This document shows, in pieces, positions 26,220 to 35,050 of a stretch of DNA of 64,000 bases. A model generated the notes under the pieces. It did no database searches and was not told where the DNA came from. It was given only the letters and a program-made list of their open reading frames with translations. The DNA comes from JBAXTE01 sp037130365 (GTDB taxonomy: Bacteria > Bacteroidota > Bacteroidia > Bacteroidales > WCHB1-69). The stretch covers positions 1 through 64,000 of the forward strand of contig JBAXTE010000021.1 in the NCBI GenBank assembly GCA_037130365.1. Direction: 5' to 3'. Each line of letters opens with the position of its first letter. Position 1 is the first letter of the stretch. The position numbers and the translations under genes are program-made.

Positions 26220-26897
26220 ATGAGTAAAGTGCAAACCAATGCTCTATTTCAAAATTATAAAAATTGGGATATGAATTCAAGAATTAAACAGATTATTAGC
26301 CTTCGATTTAGTAATTTTTGGATGTTTGGCATTCTTATGTTCTTCGTATTTCCAATTACATCGGTTTCTGCTCAAGTCAACGAAGGTTTTTTAGTGCCTG
26401 CAAAAATTGTAGATGGTGATACAATTCCATATATTACATTGCCAGAAGTGACTGTTTTTTCGTTCAAGCCTTTTAAAAATGCAAAGGATGAACAGCGCAC
26501 AAAACGGTTGATTAATAATGTGAAAAAAGTATATCCTTATGCAAAATTAGCTGCTGCAAAAATTAAATATTATGATCAACTGGCTCAAAATGCCTCCTCC
26601 AAAAGCGAACGTGATAAAATAAATAAGAAAGCAGAAACAGATATCAAAGCTCAATTTGAAGCAGATATTAAAACAATGACTCGAACTCAAGGGAAGCTGC
26701 TAATCAAATTAATAGATCGCGAAACAGGTAAAACTTCGTACGATATTATTAAGCTTTCGAGAGGAGCTTTTAAAGCTATTTTTTGGCAGTCGATGTCTTC
26801 GTTTTTTGGCATGGATTTAAAAGAAAAATACGATAAAGATGGAGATGATGCAACCGTCGAAACCATCGTGCAATTAATTGATAAAGGAATTCTTTAG
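26220..26897 (+). CDS. DUF4294 family exported protein
   Basis: A 225-residue protein of a family restricted to Bacteroidota, function unknown. It has a long N-terminus with a hydrophobic segment (FWMFGILMFFVFPITSVSAQ), which looks like a signal peptide; an ATG at codon 18 (26271) would give a more usual signal length. The DUF4294 core follows: VDGDTIPYITLPEVTVFSFKPFKN, VKKVYPYAKLAAAKIKYYDQLA and MTRTQGKLLIKLIDRETGKTSYDIIKLSRGAFKAIFWQ. It lies 18 bp after clpX and so is probably cotranscribed with the quality-control cluster. Confidence 0.85.
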   Translation: MSKVQTNALFQNYKNWDMNSRIKQIISLRFSNFWMFGILMFFVFPITSVSAQVNEGFLVPAKIVDGDTIPYITLPEVTVFSFKPFKNAKDEQRTKRLINNVKKVYPYAKLAAAKIKYYDQLAQNASSKSERDKINKKAETDIKAQFEADIKTMTRTQGKLLIKLIDRETGKTSYDIIKLSRGAFKAIFWQSMSSFFGMDLKEKYDKDGDDATVETIVQLIDKGIL

Positions 26898-26942
26898 TTC
26901 AAAGTGAATGCTTTGAATACGTGTGATCAACGGTAATTATTC

Positions 26943-27884
26943 ATGAAAAAAATATTATTTTTAGATTCAACTCATCCCATATTATCCCTTCGGTTTGAAG
27001 AAGCGGGTTATGTTGTTGAACATGATTATACTTCTACAAAAGAAGAGGTTATGAATAAAATAATGAACTATTTTGGAGTAATTATCCGCAGTAGATTTAT
27101 AATTGATAAACCATTTATTGAGGCTAGTTCACAGCTAAAATTTATTGGCAGAGTAGGAGCTGGACTAGAAAATATTGATCTGGAATATGCATCTTTCAAA
27201 AATATTCAATGCATAAATTCTCCCGAAGGTAATCGTGATGCGGTTGCAGAACATACTTTGGGAATGCTATTATGTTTGGCAAATAATATTGTAAAAGCAA
27301 ATAACGAAGTAAAAAATGGTTTGTGGCTCAGAGAAGCAAATCGTGGATTTGAAATTAAAGGAAAAACAATCGCCATTATTGGGTTTGGGAATATGGGCAG
27401 CGCATTTGCTCAAAGATTAATTGGATTTGAAGCAAAGGTTATTGCTTACGACAAGTATAAATCGAACTTTTCTTCTGCAATTGTTGAAGAATGTACGATG
27501 GAAAAAGTGTTTAATGAAGCGGATATTGTGAGTTTTCACGTCCCTTACAATTCGGAAACTCATTTTCTTTTTGAAAAAAAATATATCAATCAATTCAGAA
27601 AATCAATATATTTGTTGAATACTTCAAGAGGAAAAGTAGTCAAAACCGATGATTTGGTGGAGGCTTTAAAACAGAAAAAAGTTCTTGGTGCTGCTCTTGA
27701 TGTTCTAGAATATGAGAGTGTTGCATTAAATAATAAGGATAAAGAGCAGTGGTCGGAGAGTATGAATTTTTTAGCAATGGCTCAAAATGTTATACTAACT
27801 CCACATATTGCTGGTTGGACAGTAGAATCAAATATTAAGTTAAGTACAATCATCGCAGATAAAGTAACTGAGATTTTTAAATAA
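26943..27884 (+). CDS. D-isomer-specific 2-hydroxyacid dehydrogenase (phosphoglycerate dehydrogenase-like)
   Basis: A 313-residue NAD-dependent oxidoreductase. The Rossmann motif GFGNMG is at 147-152. Catalytic Arg229 lies in NTSRG and His288 in TPHIAGW; the catalytic Glu is in the DVLEYE segment (256-258). FIGRVGAGLENIDLEYA and SPEGNRDAVAEHTLGMLL are typical of SerA-like enzymes. It lacks the C-terminal ACT regulatory domain of E. coli SerA and could act on 3-phosphoglycerate or another 2-hydroxyacid. The gene ends 7 bp before pfk and the two probably form an operon. Confidence 0.88.
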   Translation: MKKILFLDSTHPILSLRFEEAGYVVEHDYTSTKEEVMNKIMNYFGVIIRSRFIIDKPFIEASSQLKFIGRVGAGLENIDLEYASFKNIQCINSPEGNRDAVAEHTLGMLLCLANNIVKANNEVKNGLWLREANRGFEIKGKTIAIIGFGNMGSAFAQRLIGFEAKVIAYDKYKSNFSSAIVEECTMEKVFNEADIVSFHVPYNSETHFLFEKKYINQFRKSIYLLNTSRGKVVKTDDLVEALKQKKVLGAALDVLEYESVALNNKDKEQWSESMNFLAMAQNVILTPHIAGWTVESNIKLSTIIADKVTEIFK

Positions 27885-27891
27885 GTGAATT

Positions 27892-29127
27892 ATGAGAAAA
27901 ACAGAAAAAATTTTCAAAGGAAAAACACTAGCAATTTTATCAGGTGGAGGAGATACTCCTGCCATTAATTCAAGTATAGAATGTATTCGTAATAGAGCTT
28001 CAATGCTCGGATATCGTGTATTTGGCATTAAAAAAGGTTGGAAAGGTTTGTTAGGAGATGGCGAAATTGTAGATTTAACCAATCAACCTTATGATGGTGT
28101 TTATGGTGGAACTGCTTTACAATCAAGTAGAACAAATCCATTTCCTTCAAAAAAGAATCCCGAAAATCGTGTCCCTCAAATTTTGCATAACTTAAATCGT
28201 TATAAAATTGATACTTTGGTTACTATTGGCGGCGATGATACCAATGGCGCTGCAAAACGGTTATACGAAGAAGAAGGAATTCCTGTAATTGGGTTCCCTA
28301 AAACTATCGATAATGATTTAAGAACTAGAACAATACATCATTACAAAGGCGTTAATCACGAAGCCGTAATGTGTCCAGGTTTTCCATCTGCCGCAAAAGG
28401 ATTAATGGAATTAATTCTTCGCTTAAGAACAACAACCGAATCTCATTCTCGAATTATGGTGGTTGAAATTATGGGTCGTGATGCGGGTTGGTTAACTGGT
28501 AGTGCCATCTTTGGAGGCGCTGAAGTTGCACTTGTTCCTGAAGTGGTTATGACTAAGGAACGTAAAGAGTTCTTCTTCGAATTTATTAAAGAAAAATATT
28601 TAAGCTCACCTAAAAAATCTCTTATAATCGCTGTTTCTGAAGGCGTTCGCTGGTGGAATGAAGAAAAAGGAGATATTGATATGGTTTATGCTAGCTCAGA
28701 ACTTGATGAGTATGGTCATCCTCGATTTGGTGGAATTAGTGGCGTAATTGCTTCCGAAATCACTAAACGTACTGGAATCGATGCCCGTGCTCAAATTACT
28801 GGTTATTATCCTCGCTCTGGTCAATGTCGTGAGTACGATCGCCGATTAACTTCCACATTAGCTGATAAAGTGGTGGATTTATTGCTCCGCGAAGATTATG
28901 GACAAATGCCAGTCCTTCGAGAAATTGTTCCTTATCAAGAACTTGAAGAATTCCATACTACTTCTATCGATATGGGCGACATCGGAAATATGCCTTTGCC
29001 AACAGCATATTACACTCCCGATAAATTTATGTTTACCGATGTGTACACTGATTTTCTATCTCAAGTAATTGGAAAACCACGCTTTATAGATTTTATTCCT
29101 AGTTTCCCTATCGTTATTCCTGAATAA
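27892..29127 (+). CDS. 6-phosphofructokinase with pyrophosphate-type residues
   Basis: A 411-residue PfkA-family enzyme phosphorylating fructose 6-phosphate. The phosphoryl-donor site reads GGDDT (113-117) and PKTIDND (136-142). In ATP enzymes such as E. coli PfkA these are GGDGS and PGTIDND. Asp and Lys at these two places are the known hallmark of pyrophosphate-dependent enzymes. Substrate-site segments are also present: MGRDAGWLTG, PE-V (ALVPEVVMT) and GYYPRSGQCREYDRRLT. If PPi-dependent, the step would be reversible and ATP-sparing. It lies in one unit with the dehydrogenase upstream. Confidence 0.9.
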   Translation: MRKTEKIFKGKTLAILSGGGDTPAINSSIECIRNRASMLGYRVFGIKKGWKGLLGDGEIVDLTNQPYDGVYGGTALQSSRTNPFPSKKNPENRVPQILHNLNRYKIDTLVTIGGDDTNGAAKRLYEEEGIPVIGFPKTIDNDLRTRTIHHYKGVNHEAVMCPGFPSAAKGLMELILRLRTTTESHSRIMVVEIMGRDAGWLTGSAIFGGAEVALVPEVVMTKERKEFFFEFIKEKYLSSPKKSLIIAVSEGVRWWNEEKGDIDMVYASSELDEYGHPRFGGISGVIASEITKRTGIDARAQITGYYPRSGQCREYDRRLTSTLADKVVDLLLREDYGQMPVLREIVPYQELEEFHTTSIDMGDIGNMPLPTAYYTPDKFMFTDVYTDFLSQVIGKPRFIDFIPSFPIVIPE

Positions 29128-29154
29128 CTAGAATTTGTTTTAATACAATTAATA

Positions 29155-29245
29155 GAACACAGATAACGCAGATTGAGCGGATTTTCGCAGATTGAAAAAC
29201 AAACTAATCTGCGTTTATCAGCATTCATCTGCGTTATCTGCGTTC
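29155..29245. repeat. 91-bp fold-back element (CGCAGAT type)
   Basis: The 19-bp ends (29155-29173 GAACACAGATAACGCAGAT; 29227-29245, its near-perfect reverse complement, 18 of 19) flank inner partial repeats of CGCAGATT/AATCTGCG. The whole forms one long imperfect hairpin between pfk and the NtrC-like gene. Repeats built on ATCTGCGTTATCTGCGTTC are familiar dispersed elements in this phylum. No coding capacity. Confidence 0.85.
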
Positions 29246-29320
29246 CATCTCTTTTTTTAAGGATGTGCTATTTTAAAATTCAAAAAAAAATCGTAGGTTT
29301 GTTGTTCAATAATTTAAACT

Positions 29321-30484
29321 ATGTCAAAAATATTAATAATTGATGATGAACGCATGATCCGCCGAACAATGAAGGATGTGCTGGAATATGAAAAATATGA
29401 AGTTTACGATGCCGATGATGGATTAGTTGGCTTGGAAATGATTAAAAATAATAAGTTCGATTTAATTTTTTGTGATATTAAAATGCCTGGCATTGATGGA
29501 ATAGAAGTCCTTGAAAAAGCCATGGAATTAACTGAAGCTCCTATTGTTATGATTTCTGGTCACGGAAATATTGAAACAGCAATTGGTGCAATTAAAAAAG
29601 GCGCTTTTGACTATTTAGCTAAACCTCTCGATTTAAATAGAATTTTGGTTACTACCAGAAATGCCCTCGATAAATCGTTGTTAATCAAAGAAACTAAGTT
29701 TTTAAAACGAAAAATTAGTAGTAAATATAATATTATTGGAGAATCTGAAGCCATTAGTTCTATTTTAGAAATGGTAGATAGAGTTGCTCCAACCGATGCT
29801 AGAGTGCTCATAACTGGCGCTAATGGAACTGGTAAAGAACTTATTGCGCATCGAATTCACGAAAAGAGTAATCGAAATAATGCTCCATTTATTGAAGTGA
29901 ACTGTGCTGCAATTCCTTCCGAATTAATTGAAAGCGAATTATTTGGTCACGAAAAAGGTTCTTTTACTTCTGCAATTAAACAAAAGAAAGGAAACTTTGA
30001 ATTAGCAGATGGTGGCACACTTTTTCTCGACGAAATTGGCGATATGAGCTTGTCTGCTCAGGCAAAAGTGCTTAGAGCGCTTCAAGAGAATAAAATTACC
30101 CGCGTTGGCGGCGAAAAAGACATCTCTGTGGATGTAAGAGTAATTGCCGCTACCAATAAAAATCTGCAGCAAGAAATTGCAAACAAAACGTTTAGAGAAG
30201 ATTTATATCACCGATTAAGTGTGATTTTAATCCGTGTTCCTTCACTAAATGAACGTGTTGATGATATTCCATTGCTTATTCAGTATTTTATGGATGATAT
30301 ATGCAAAAGTCAAGGCAAGCAATTGCTAACTATCCATGATTCTGCCTATAAAGAATTGCAAAAAATTGAGTGGACTGGCAATATTAGAGAACTTAGAAAT
30401 GTAATCGAGCGCCTTGTGATTTTGTGCGATAAATCGATTACTAGCGAGGATGTAGTAAAATATGCAGCTCCATTTAAATATTAA
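29321..30484 (+). CDS. NtrC-family sigma-54 activator lacking the DNA-binding domain
   Basis: 387 residues. An N-terminal receiver (phospho-acceptor D52 in FCDIKMPGIDG) is followed by a sigma-54 AAA+ domain: GESEAISSILEMVDRVA, Walker A GANGTGKE, Walker B GGTLFLDEIGDM. The protein ends at VVKYAAPFKY, where NtrC proteins continue into a Fis-type helix-turn-helix. The sigma-54 contact loop, GAFTGA in NtrC, reads GSFTSA. It may therefore activate from solution, or have become a regulator with a different partner. Forms without the HTH are found in Bacteroidota. No cognate kinase lies next to it. A -7-like TAGGTTTG is at 29294-29301, without a -33. Confidence 0.88.
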   Translation: MSKILIIDDERMIRRTMKDVLEYEKYEVYDADDGLVGLEMIKNNKFDLIFCDIKMPGIDGIEVLEKAMELTEAPIVMISGHGNIETAIGAIKKGAFDYLAKPLDLNRILVTTRNALDKSLLIKETKFLKRKISSKYNIIGESEAISSILEMVDRVAPTDARVLITGANGTGKELIAHRIHEKSNRNNAPFIEVNCAAIPSELIESELFGHEKGSFTSAIKQKKGNFELADGGTLFLDEIGDMSLSAQAKVLRALQENKITRVGGEKDISVDVRVIAATNKNLQQEIANKTFREDLYHRLSVILIRVPSLNERVDDIPLLIQYFMDDICKSQGKQLLTIHDSAYKELQKIEWTGNIRELRNVIERLVILCDKSITSEDVVKYAAPFKY

Positions 30485-30512
30485 TTTTTAAATTTAAAGA
30501 AATACTCTGACA

Positions 30513-32192
30513 ATGAGCGACGATAAAAAGATAATCTTTTCAATGGTACAGGTGAGTAAAACATATCCACCGGCCAAACAAGTGCTTAAAAATATTTACC
30601 TTTCGTTCTATTATGGAGCAAAAATTGGCGTAATTGGTCTAAATGGATCTGGTAAATCTTCGTTACTGAAAATTATTGCTGGCGAAGAAAAATCGTTTCA
30701 AGGTGAGGTAGTTTTTTCTCCTGGGTATAGCGTTGGGTATCTTCCTCAAGAACCAATTCTTGATGATACCAAAACCGTAAAGGAAATTGTAACTGAAGGT
30801 GTTCAAGAAGTTGCGGATATTTTAAAAGAATATGAAGAGGTAAATAATCGCTTTGCGGATCCTCTTACCGACGATGAAATGAATAAACTCATTGAGCGTC
30901 AAGGAGAACTTACCGAACTTATCGAGCAACATGATGCTTGGGAACTCGATACTAAGTTAGAGCGTGCAATGGATGCATTGCGTTGTCCAGATGGCGATAT
31001 GCCAATTTTAAATCTATCTGGAGGCGAAAGACGACGTGTGGCTTTGTGCCGATTACTCCTCAAACAACCAGATATTTTATTGCTTGATGAACCTACCAAC
31101 CACCTTGATGCTGAATCAATTGAGTGGCTCGAAATGCATCTACAGCAATATAAGGGAACTGTGATTGCAGTTACTCACGATAGATATTTCCTCGATAATG
31201 TTGCTGGTTGGATTCTCGAACTCGATCGTGGTGAAGGAATTCCTTGGCAAGGCAATTACTCTTCGTGGCTCGAACAAAAATCAAATCGTTTGAGAATGGA
31301 AGAGAAAACAGAAAGTAAACGTCGCAAAACATTAGAACGTGAGCTAGAATGGGTGAGAATGGGAGCGAAGGCGCGTCATGCTAAATCAAAATCTCGATTA
31401 GATGCGTATGATAAATTGCTAAATCAAGATGTAAAAGAAAAAGAAGAACGTCTTGAAATTTTTATTCCTAACGGACCGCGTCTAGGGAATAAAGTGCTTG
31501 AAGCTACAAATATTTCTAAAGCATTTGGCGATAAACTTCTTTATGAAAATTTCTCTTTCTCGTTGCCTCCTAATGGTATTGTTGGAATTATTGGACCTAA
31601 TGGTGCTGGAAAAACTACCCTTTTTAGATTAATTATGGGATTAGATAATCCTGATTCTGGTACTTTTGATGTGGGCGATACTGTTAAGTTAGGTTATGTA
31701 GATCAGCAACATACCAGCATTGATCCTGAAAAAAGTGTGTACGAAATTATTTCAGATGGTCTTGAACAAATACAATTGGGTGGCCGTTTACTAAATGCGA
31801 GAGCTTATATTTCGAGATTTAATTTTAGTGGTACCGATCAAAGTAAAAAAGCAGGTGTGCTTTCTGGTGGTGAACGAAATCGACTTCAATTAGCACTTAC
31901 TCTGAAATCTGAAGCAAACGTTCTTTTACTTGATGAACCTACTAATGATATAGATATCAACACGTTAAGAGCACTTGAGGAAGCATTAGATAATTTTGCA
32001 GGTTGTGCCGTAGTAATTTCTCACGACAGGTGGTTCCTCGATAGAATTTGTACTCATATTATTGCTTTTGAAGGTAATTCGGAGGTATATTTCTTCGAAG
32101 GTTCATACAGTGAATATGAAGAAAATCGAAAAAAACGTCTTGGAAATGAAGGTCCTAAACGAATTCGTTATCGAAAATTGATCAAAGACTAA
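30513..32192 (+). CDS. ettA: Energy-dependent translational throttle protein EttA (ABC-F)
   Basis: A 559-residue soluble tandem ABC protein that binds the ribosomal E site and gates translation by ATP/ADP ratio. Walker A motifs are GLNGSGKSS and GPNGAGKTT. The signatures are LSGGERRRVALCRLL and LSGGERNRLQLALTL, with both Walker B motifs LLLDEPTN. The linker with ARHAKSKSRLDAYDKL and the short arm region are of EttA type. The length equals the usual 555-560. It follows the NtrC-like gene by 28 bp. Confidence 0.93.
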   Translation: MSDDKKIIFSMVQVSKTYPPAKQVLKNIYLSFYYGAKIGVIGLNGSGKSSLLKIIAGEEKSFQGEVVFSPGYSVGYLPQEPILDDTKTVKEIVTEGVQEVADILKEYEEVNNRFADPLTDDEMNKLIERQGELTELIEQHDAWELDTKLERAMDALRCPDGDMPILNLSGGERRRVALCRLLLKQPDILLLDEPTNHLDAESIEWLEMHLQQYKGTVIAVTHDRYFLDNVAGWILELDRGEGIPWQGNYSSWLEQKSNRLRMEEKTESKRRKTLERELEWVRMGAKARHAKSKSRLDAYDKLLNQDVKEKEERLEIFIPNGPRLGNKVLEATNISKAFGDKLLYENFSFSLPPNGIVGIIGPNGAGKTTLFRLIMGLDNPDSGTFDVGDTVKLGYVDQQHTSIDPEKSVYEIISDGLEQIQLGGRLLNARAYISRFNFSGTDQSKKAGVLSGGERNRLQLALTLKSEANVLLLDEPTNDIDINTLRALEEALDNFAGCAVVISHDRWFLDRICTHIIAFEGNSEVYFFEGSYSEYEENRKKRLGNEGPKRIRYRKLIKD

Positions 32193-32229
32193 TATTTTTT
32201 AAGGAAATTTTACCGTAAAATAATTGATT

Positions 32230-32823
32230 ATGAGAAATAAACAAATCATTACCCTGATAATTGTAGTCGCAATTATGATGGTCTCTTGCAAACAATTGCA
32301 GGAACTTACAAATCTTGCTAAATGCGATTTTAAATTGAAATCAGTTGATAATATCCAACTTGCGGGAATTGATATTCAAAAAGTGCAAAACATAAATCAA
32401 ATTAATGCATTGGATGTGGTTAAATTAACTTCTGGCTATATGTCTAAGTATCTCCCATTGAGCTTCAATCTCAACGTAGATGCCAGAAACCCTAACCCAT
32501 CAAAAGCTGCGCTTACCGCTCTTGATTGGATTTTAGAAATTGACAACATCGAAATGACTCGTGGAGTGTTAAATCAACGTATCGAAATTGCTCCAAATGG
32601 AGGAATCTCTACTATTCCAATGAACTTAAATTTTGATATTTTTAAGGTCCTATCTGGAAAAGCAAAAGATGCAGTGCTGAATTTTGCATTTAATCTAACG
32701 GGTGCTGGGAACAATACACCTACAAGAATTACGCTTAAAGCTCGTCCAACTGTGATGCTAGGAGCCATTCCAATTCAATATCCTGGATATATTTCCATTA
32801 AAAACACTTTTGTATCAAAATAA
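32230..32823 (+). CDS. LEA14-like (WHy domain) lipoprotein
   Basis: The ATG at 32230 gives 197 residues; an upstream TTG two codons before is less likely. A type II signal peptide ends in VSC (lipobox ...IMMVSC), so it is an outer-membrane or periplasmic lipoprotein. The body (about residues 50-195) resembles LEA type 2/WHy domains: LPLSFNLNVDARNPNPSKAALTALDWILEIDN, typical of a beta-sandwich with an NPN motif. The role is unknown; WHy proteins are linked to desiccation and stress in other groups. It is 14 bp from the DUF4293 gene. Confidence 0.75.
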   Translation: MRNKQIITLIIVVAIMMVSCKQLQELTNLAKCDFKLKSVDNIQLAGIDIQKVQNINQINALDVVKLTSGYMSKYLPLSFNLNVDARNPNPSKAALTALDWILEIDNIEMTRGVLNQRIEIAPNGGISTIPMNLNFDIFKVLSGKAKDAVLNFAFNLTGAGNNTPTRITLKARPTVMLGAIPIQYPGYISIKNTFVSK

Positions 32824-32836
32824 AAAATTAAAAGTT

Positions 32837-33292
32837 ATGATTCAACGTATTCAATCCATTTATTTATTACTTATCGCAGTTTGTTTTTCGATTCTCCTCT
32901 TTTTCCCACTAGCTACTATTGACCCAAATTACGAATATTCGTTGTGGTCTTTACGTTCTGTTGAAGGTATGGTTAAAGCGCCAACCTACTATTTAGGACT
33001 TTTAGCCATTGTTATTTCGGGTATTGCCCTTTATACAATCTTTGTTTATAAAAAAAGGATGACTCAAAGTAAGCTTTGTGTAGCAATGTTTTTATTGATG
33101 TTGATATTTTTAACCTTAATGTTTTTTGTTTACCCAGAATATGTGATTGCCAAATTTTTAGGTGATAATGCTATTGTAAACTACAGCTACATTGCCATTT
33201 TGTCTGTATTACCAATGGCTTTCGTGCTTCTTGCAAATAGAGCAATATTAAAAGATGAACAAAAAGTAAGAGCTGCTGATCGATTAAGATAG
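32837..33292 (+). CDS. DUF4293 family membrane protein
   Basis: From the ATG at 32837 the protein has 151 residues and starts with the family hallmark MIQRIQSIYLLLIAV. Four hydrophobic helices are evident (about 6-24, 48-68, 80-102, 114-132). The family is restricted to Bacteroidota and has no known function; it is often found near LEA-like or rho genes. The upstream in-frame start at 32810 overlaps the preceding gene and is not preferred. It likely shares an operon with ettA and the lipoprotein. Confidence 0.85.
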   Translation: MIQRIQSIYLLLIAVCFSILLFFPLATIDPNYEYSLWSLRSVEGMVKAPTYYLGLLAIVISGIALYTIFVYKKRMTQSKLCVAMFLLMLIFLTLMFFVYPEYVIAKFLGDNAIVNYSYIAILSVLPMAFVLLANRAILKDEQKVRAADRLR

Positions 33293-33382
33293 AATTACCG
33301 ACTGAGGTTTTACATGAAATTGTCTATCCAAGAGTCCTAATATTCTATTCTGATTTATATCCGCCTACATAAATAAGCAATC

Positions 33383-34912
33383 ATGAAAATATTATCCGTT
33401 CCGCAAATTAGAGAAGCTGATCGTTTTACCATTGAATGTGAACCAATTTCAGGACTAAATTTAATGGAACGTGCTTCTTATACAATTTTTGAACGCTTGA
33501 TTAATCTCTTTGATAAAGAACATGAATTTCATGTGTTATGTGGTCCTGGAAATAATGGTGGTGATGGTCTGGCAATTGCTCGAATGCTTTCTCGCGCTTC
33601 TTATAAAGTCACCACATGGGTAATATATAATCAATTAGAACCTTCTGAAGATAATCGTGCTAATTTATCAAAGTTGCAGCAATGCGAAGGTGCAATTATT
33701 AATTATGTGGTAACGCTCTCAGATTTCAATATCAGCGTTGAATCAAAAAAAATAGTATTAATTGATGCACTATTTGGTTCTGGCTTAAATCGTTGTTTGT
33801 TAGGATTATGGAGTGGTTTAATTGATCTAATTAATCAATCAAATGTTGTTAAAGTTGCTGTTGATATTCCTTCTGGACTTTTTGCTGATCAATTAAATAA
33901 TCCAAAAGATTCTATATTAAAAGCAGATTATACTTTTACTTTTGAGTTTCCAAAATTAACATTTTTATTTTCAGAAAGTGCTCAATTTATTGGCAATTGG
34001 GAAGTTGTTCCAATTGGACTTCATCCAAATTATATTGACAATCTCGCAGTAAAGAATTATTATATTACTCAGCCGTTCATTCAGTCAATTCTTCAGACAA
34101 GAGCTAATTTTTCACATAAGGGAAGTTATGGTCATGCCCTTTTAATTGCAGGTAGTTTCGGAATGATGGGTTCAGCAGTGTTGGCTTCCAAAAGTTGCAT
34201 GCGAAGTGGAGTAGGACTCCTTACATCTCATATTCCTGGGTGTGGATATAATATTCTGCAAACTGCAGTTCCTGAAGTGATGGCGGATGTGGATATTTGT
34301 GAAACTCATTTTTCGGATATTGATTCGAGAAATTTAGATCGATTTGATGCCATCGCTGTTGGTTCTGGTTTATCACGAAATTCAGAGTGTGCAAATGCAC
34401 TTAAAGCATTGATACAGAATTATAAACGTCCAATGGTTGTGGATGCAGATGCACTAAATATTTTGTCGGAGAATAAAACTTGGCTCTCTTTTTTGCCTGC
34501 AAATTCAATATTAACCCCACATCAAAAAGAATTTGAGCGACTTGCAGGAAAAGCTTCAAATAGTGAAGAGCGAATTTTGCAGTTGCGAGATTTTGCAGTA
34601 AAATACCAAATTGTAATTTTGCTCAAAGGTTCTCACACCGCAATAGCTGCTCCAAATGGCGATGTCTTCTATAACTCTACTGGAAATCCTGGAATGGCAA
34701 CTGCTGGAAGCGGAGATGTGCTTACAGGAATTATTTTAGGATTATTATCACAAGGTTACTCTTCATTAAATGCAGCCATTTTAGGCGTTTATTTGCATGG
34801 CGCAGCAGGAGATATTGCCACTCATCATTCTCAATCGCAAGAATCACTAATTGCGTCGGATATTATTGAATATTTAGGAATTGCTTTTCAGAAAGTAAAA
34901 TCAAGACAATAG
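33383..34912 (+). CDS. nnr: Bifunctional NAD(P)HX epimerase/dehydratase
   Basis: 509 residues combining two repair enzymes for hydrated NAD(P)H. The N-terminal NnrE epimerase domain (about 1-215) shows CGPGNNGGDGLAIARML and VDIPSGL. The C-terminal ADP-dependent NnrD dehydratase domain (about 225-505) shows HKGSYGHALLIAGSFGMMGSAVLASKS, DADALN, LTPHQKEFERL and the active-site GNPGMATAGSGDVLTGIILGLL. The domain order and length match the common fusion. Cytoplasmic; housekeeping. Confidence 0.95.
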   Translation: MKILSVPQIREADRFTIECEPISGLNLMERASYTIFERLINLFDKEHEFHVLCGPGNNGGDGLAIARMLSRASYKVTTWVIYNQLEPSEDNRANLSKLQQCEGAIINYVVTLSDFNISVESKKIVLIDALFGSGLNRCLLGLWSGLIDLINQSNVVKVAVDIPSGLFADQLNNPKDSILKADYTFTFEFPKLTFLFSESAQFIGNWEVVPIGLHPNYIDNLAVKNYYITQPFIQSILQTRANFSHKGSYGHALLIAGSFGMMGSAVLASKSCMRSGVGLLTSHIPGCGYNILQTAVPEVMADVDICETHFSDIDSRNLDRFDAIAVGSGLSRNSECANALKALIQNYKRPMVVDADALNILSENKTWLSFLPANSILTPHQKEFERLAGKASNSEERILQLRDFAVKYQIVILLKGSHTAIAAPNGDVFYNSTGNPGMATAGSGDVLTGIILGLLSQGYSSLNAAILGVYLHGAAGDIATHHSQSQESLIASDIIEYLGIAFQKVKSRQ

Positions 34913-35050
34913 ACGCTTGTTAGTAAAGCTATGTATTCAGATTTAGATTCCAGAGTGGTGCGATTGGGAGAGACAGGAACGCTGCTTTGCAAAATTATAA
35001 TAAAATATTTGGTGAATTTATTTTGTTAGCGAAAAAGGCAATGGGTGTTC

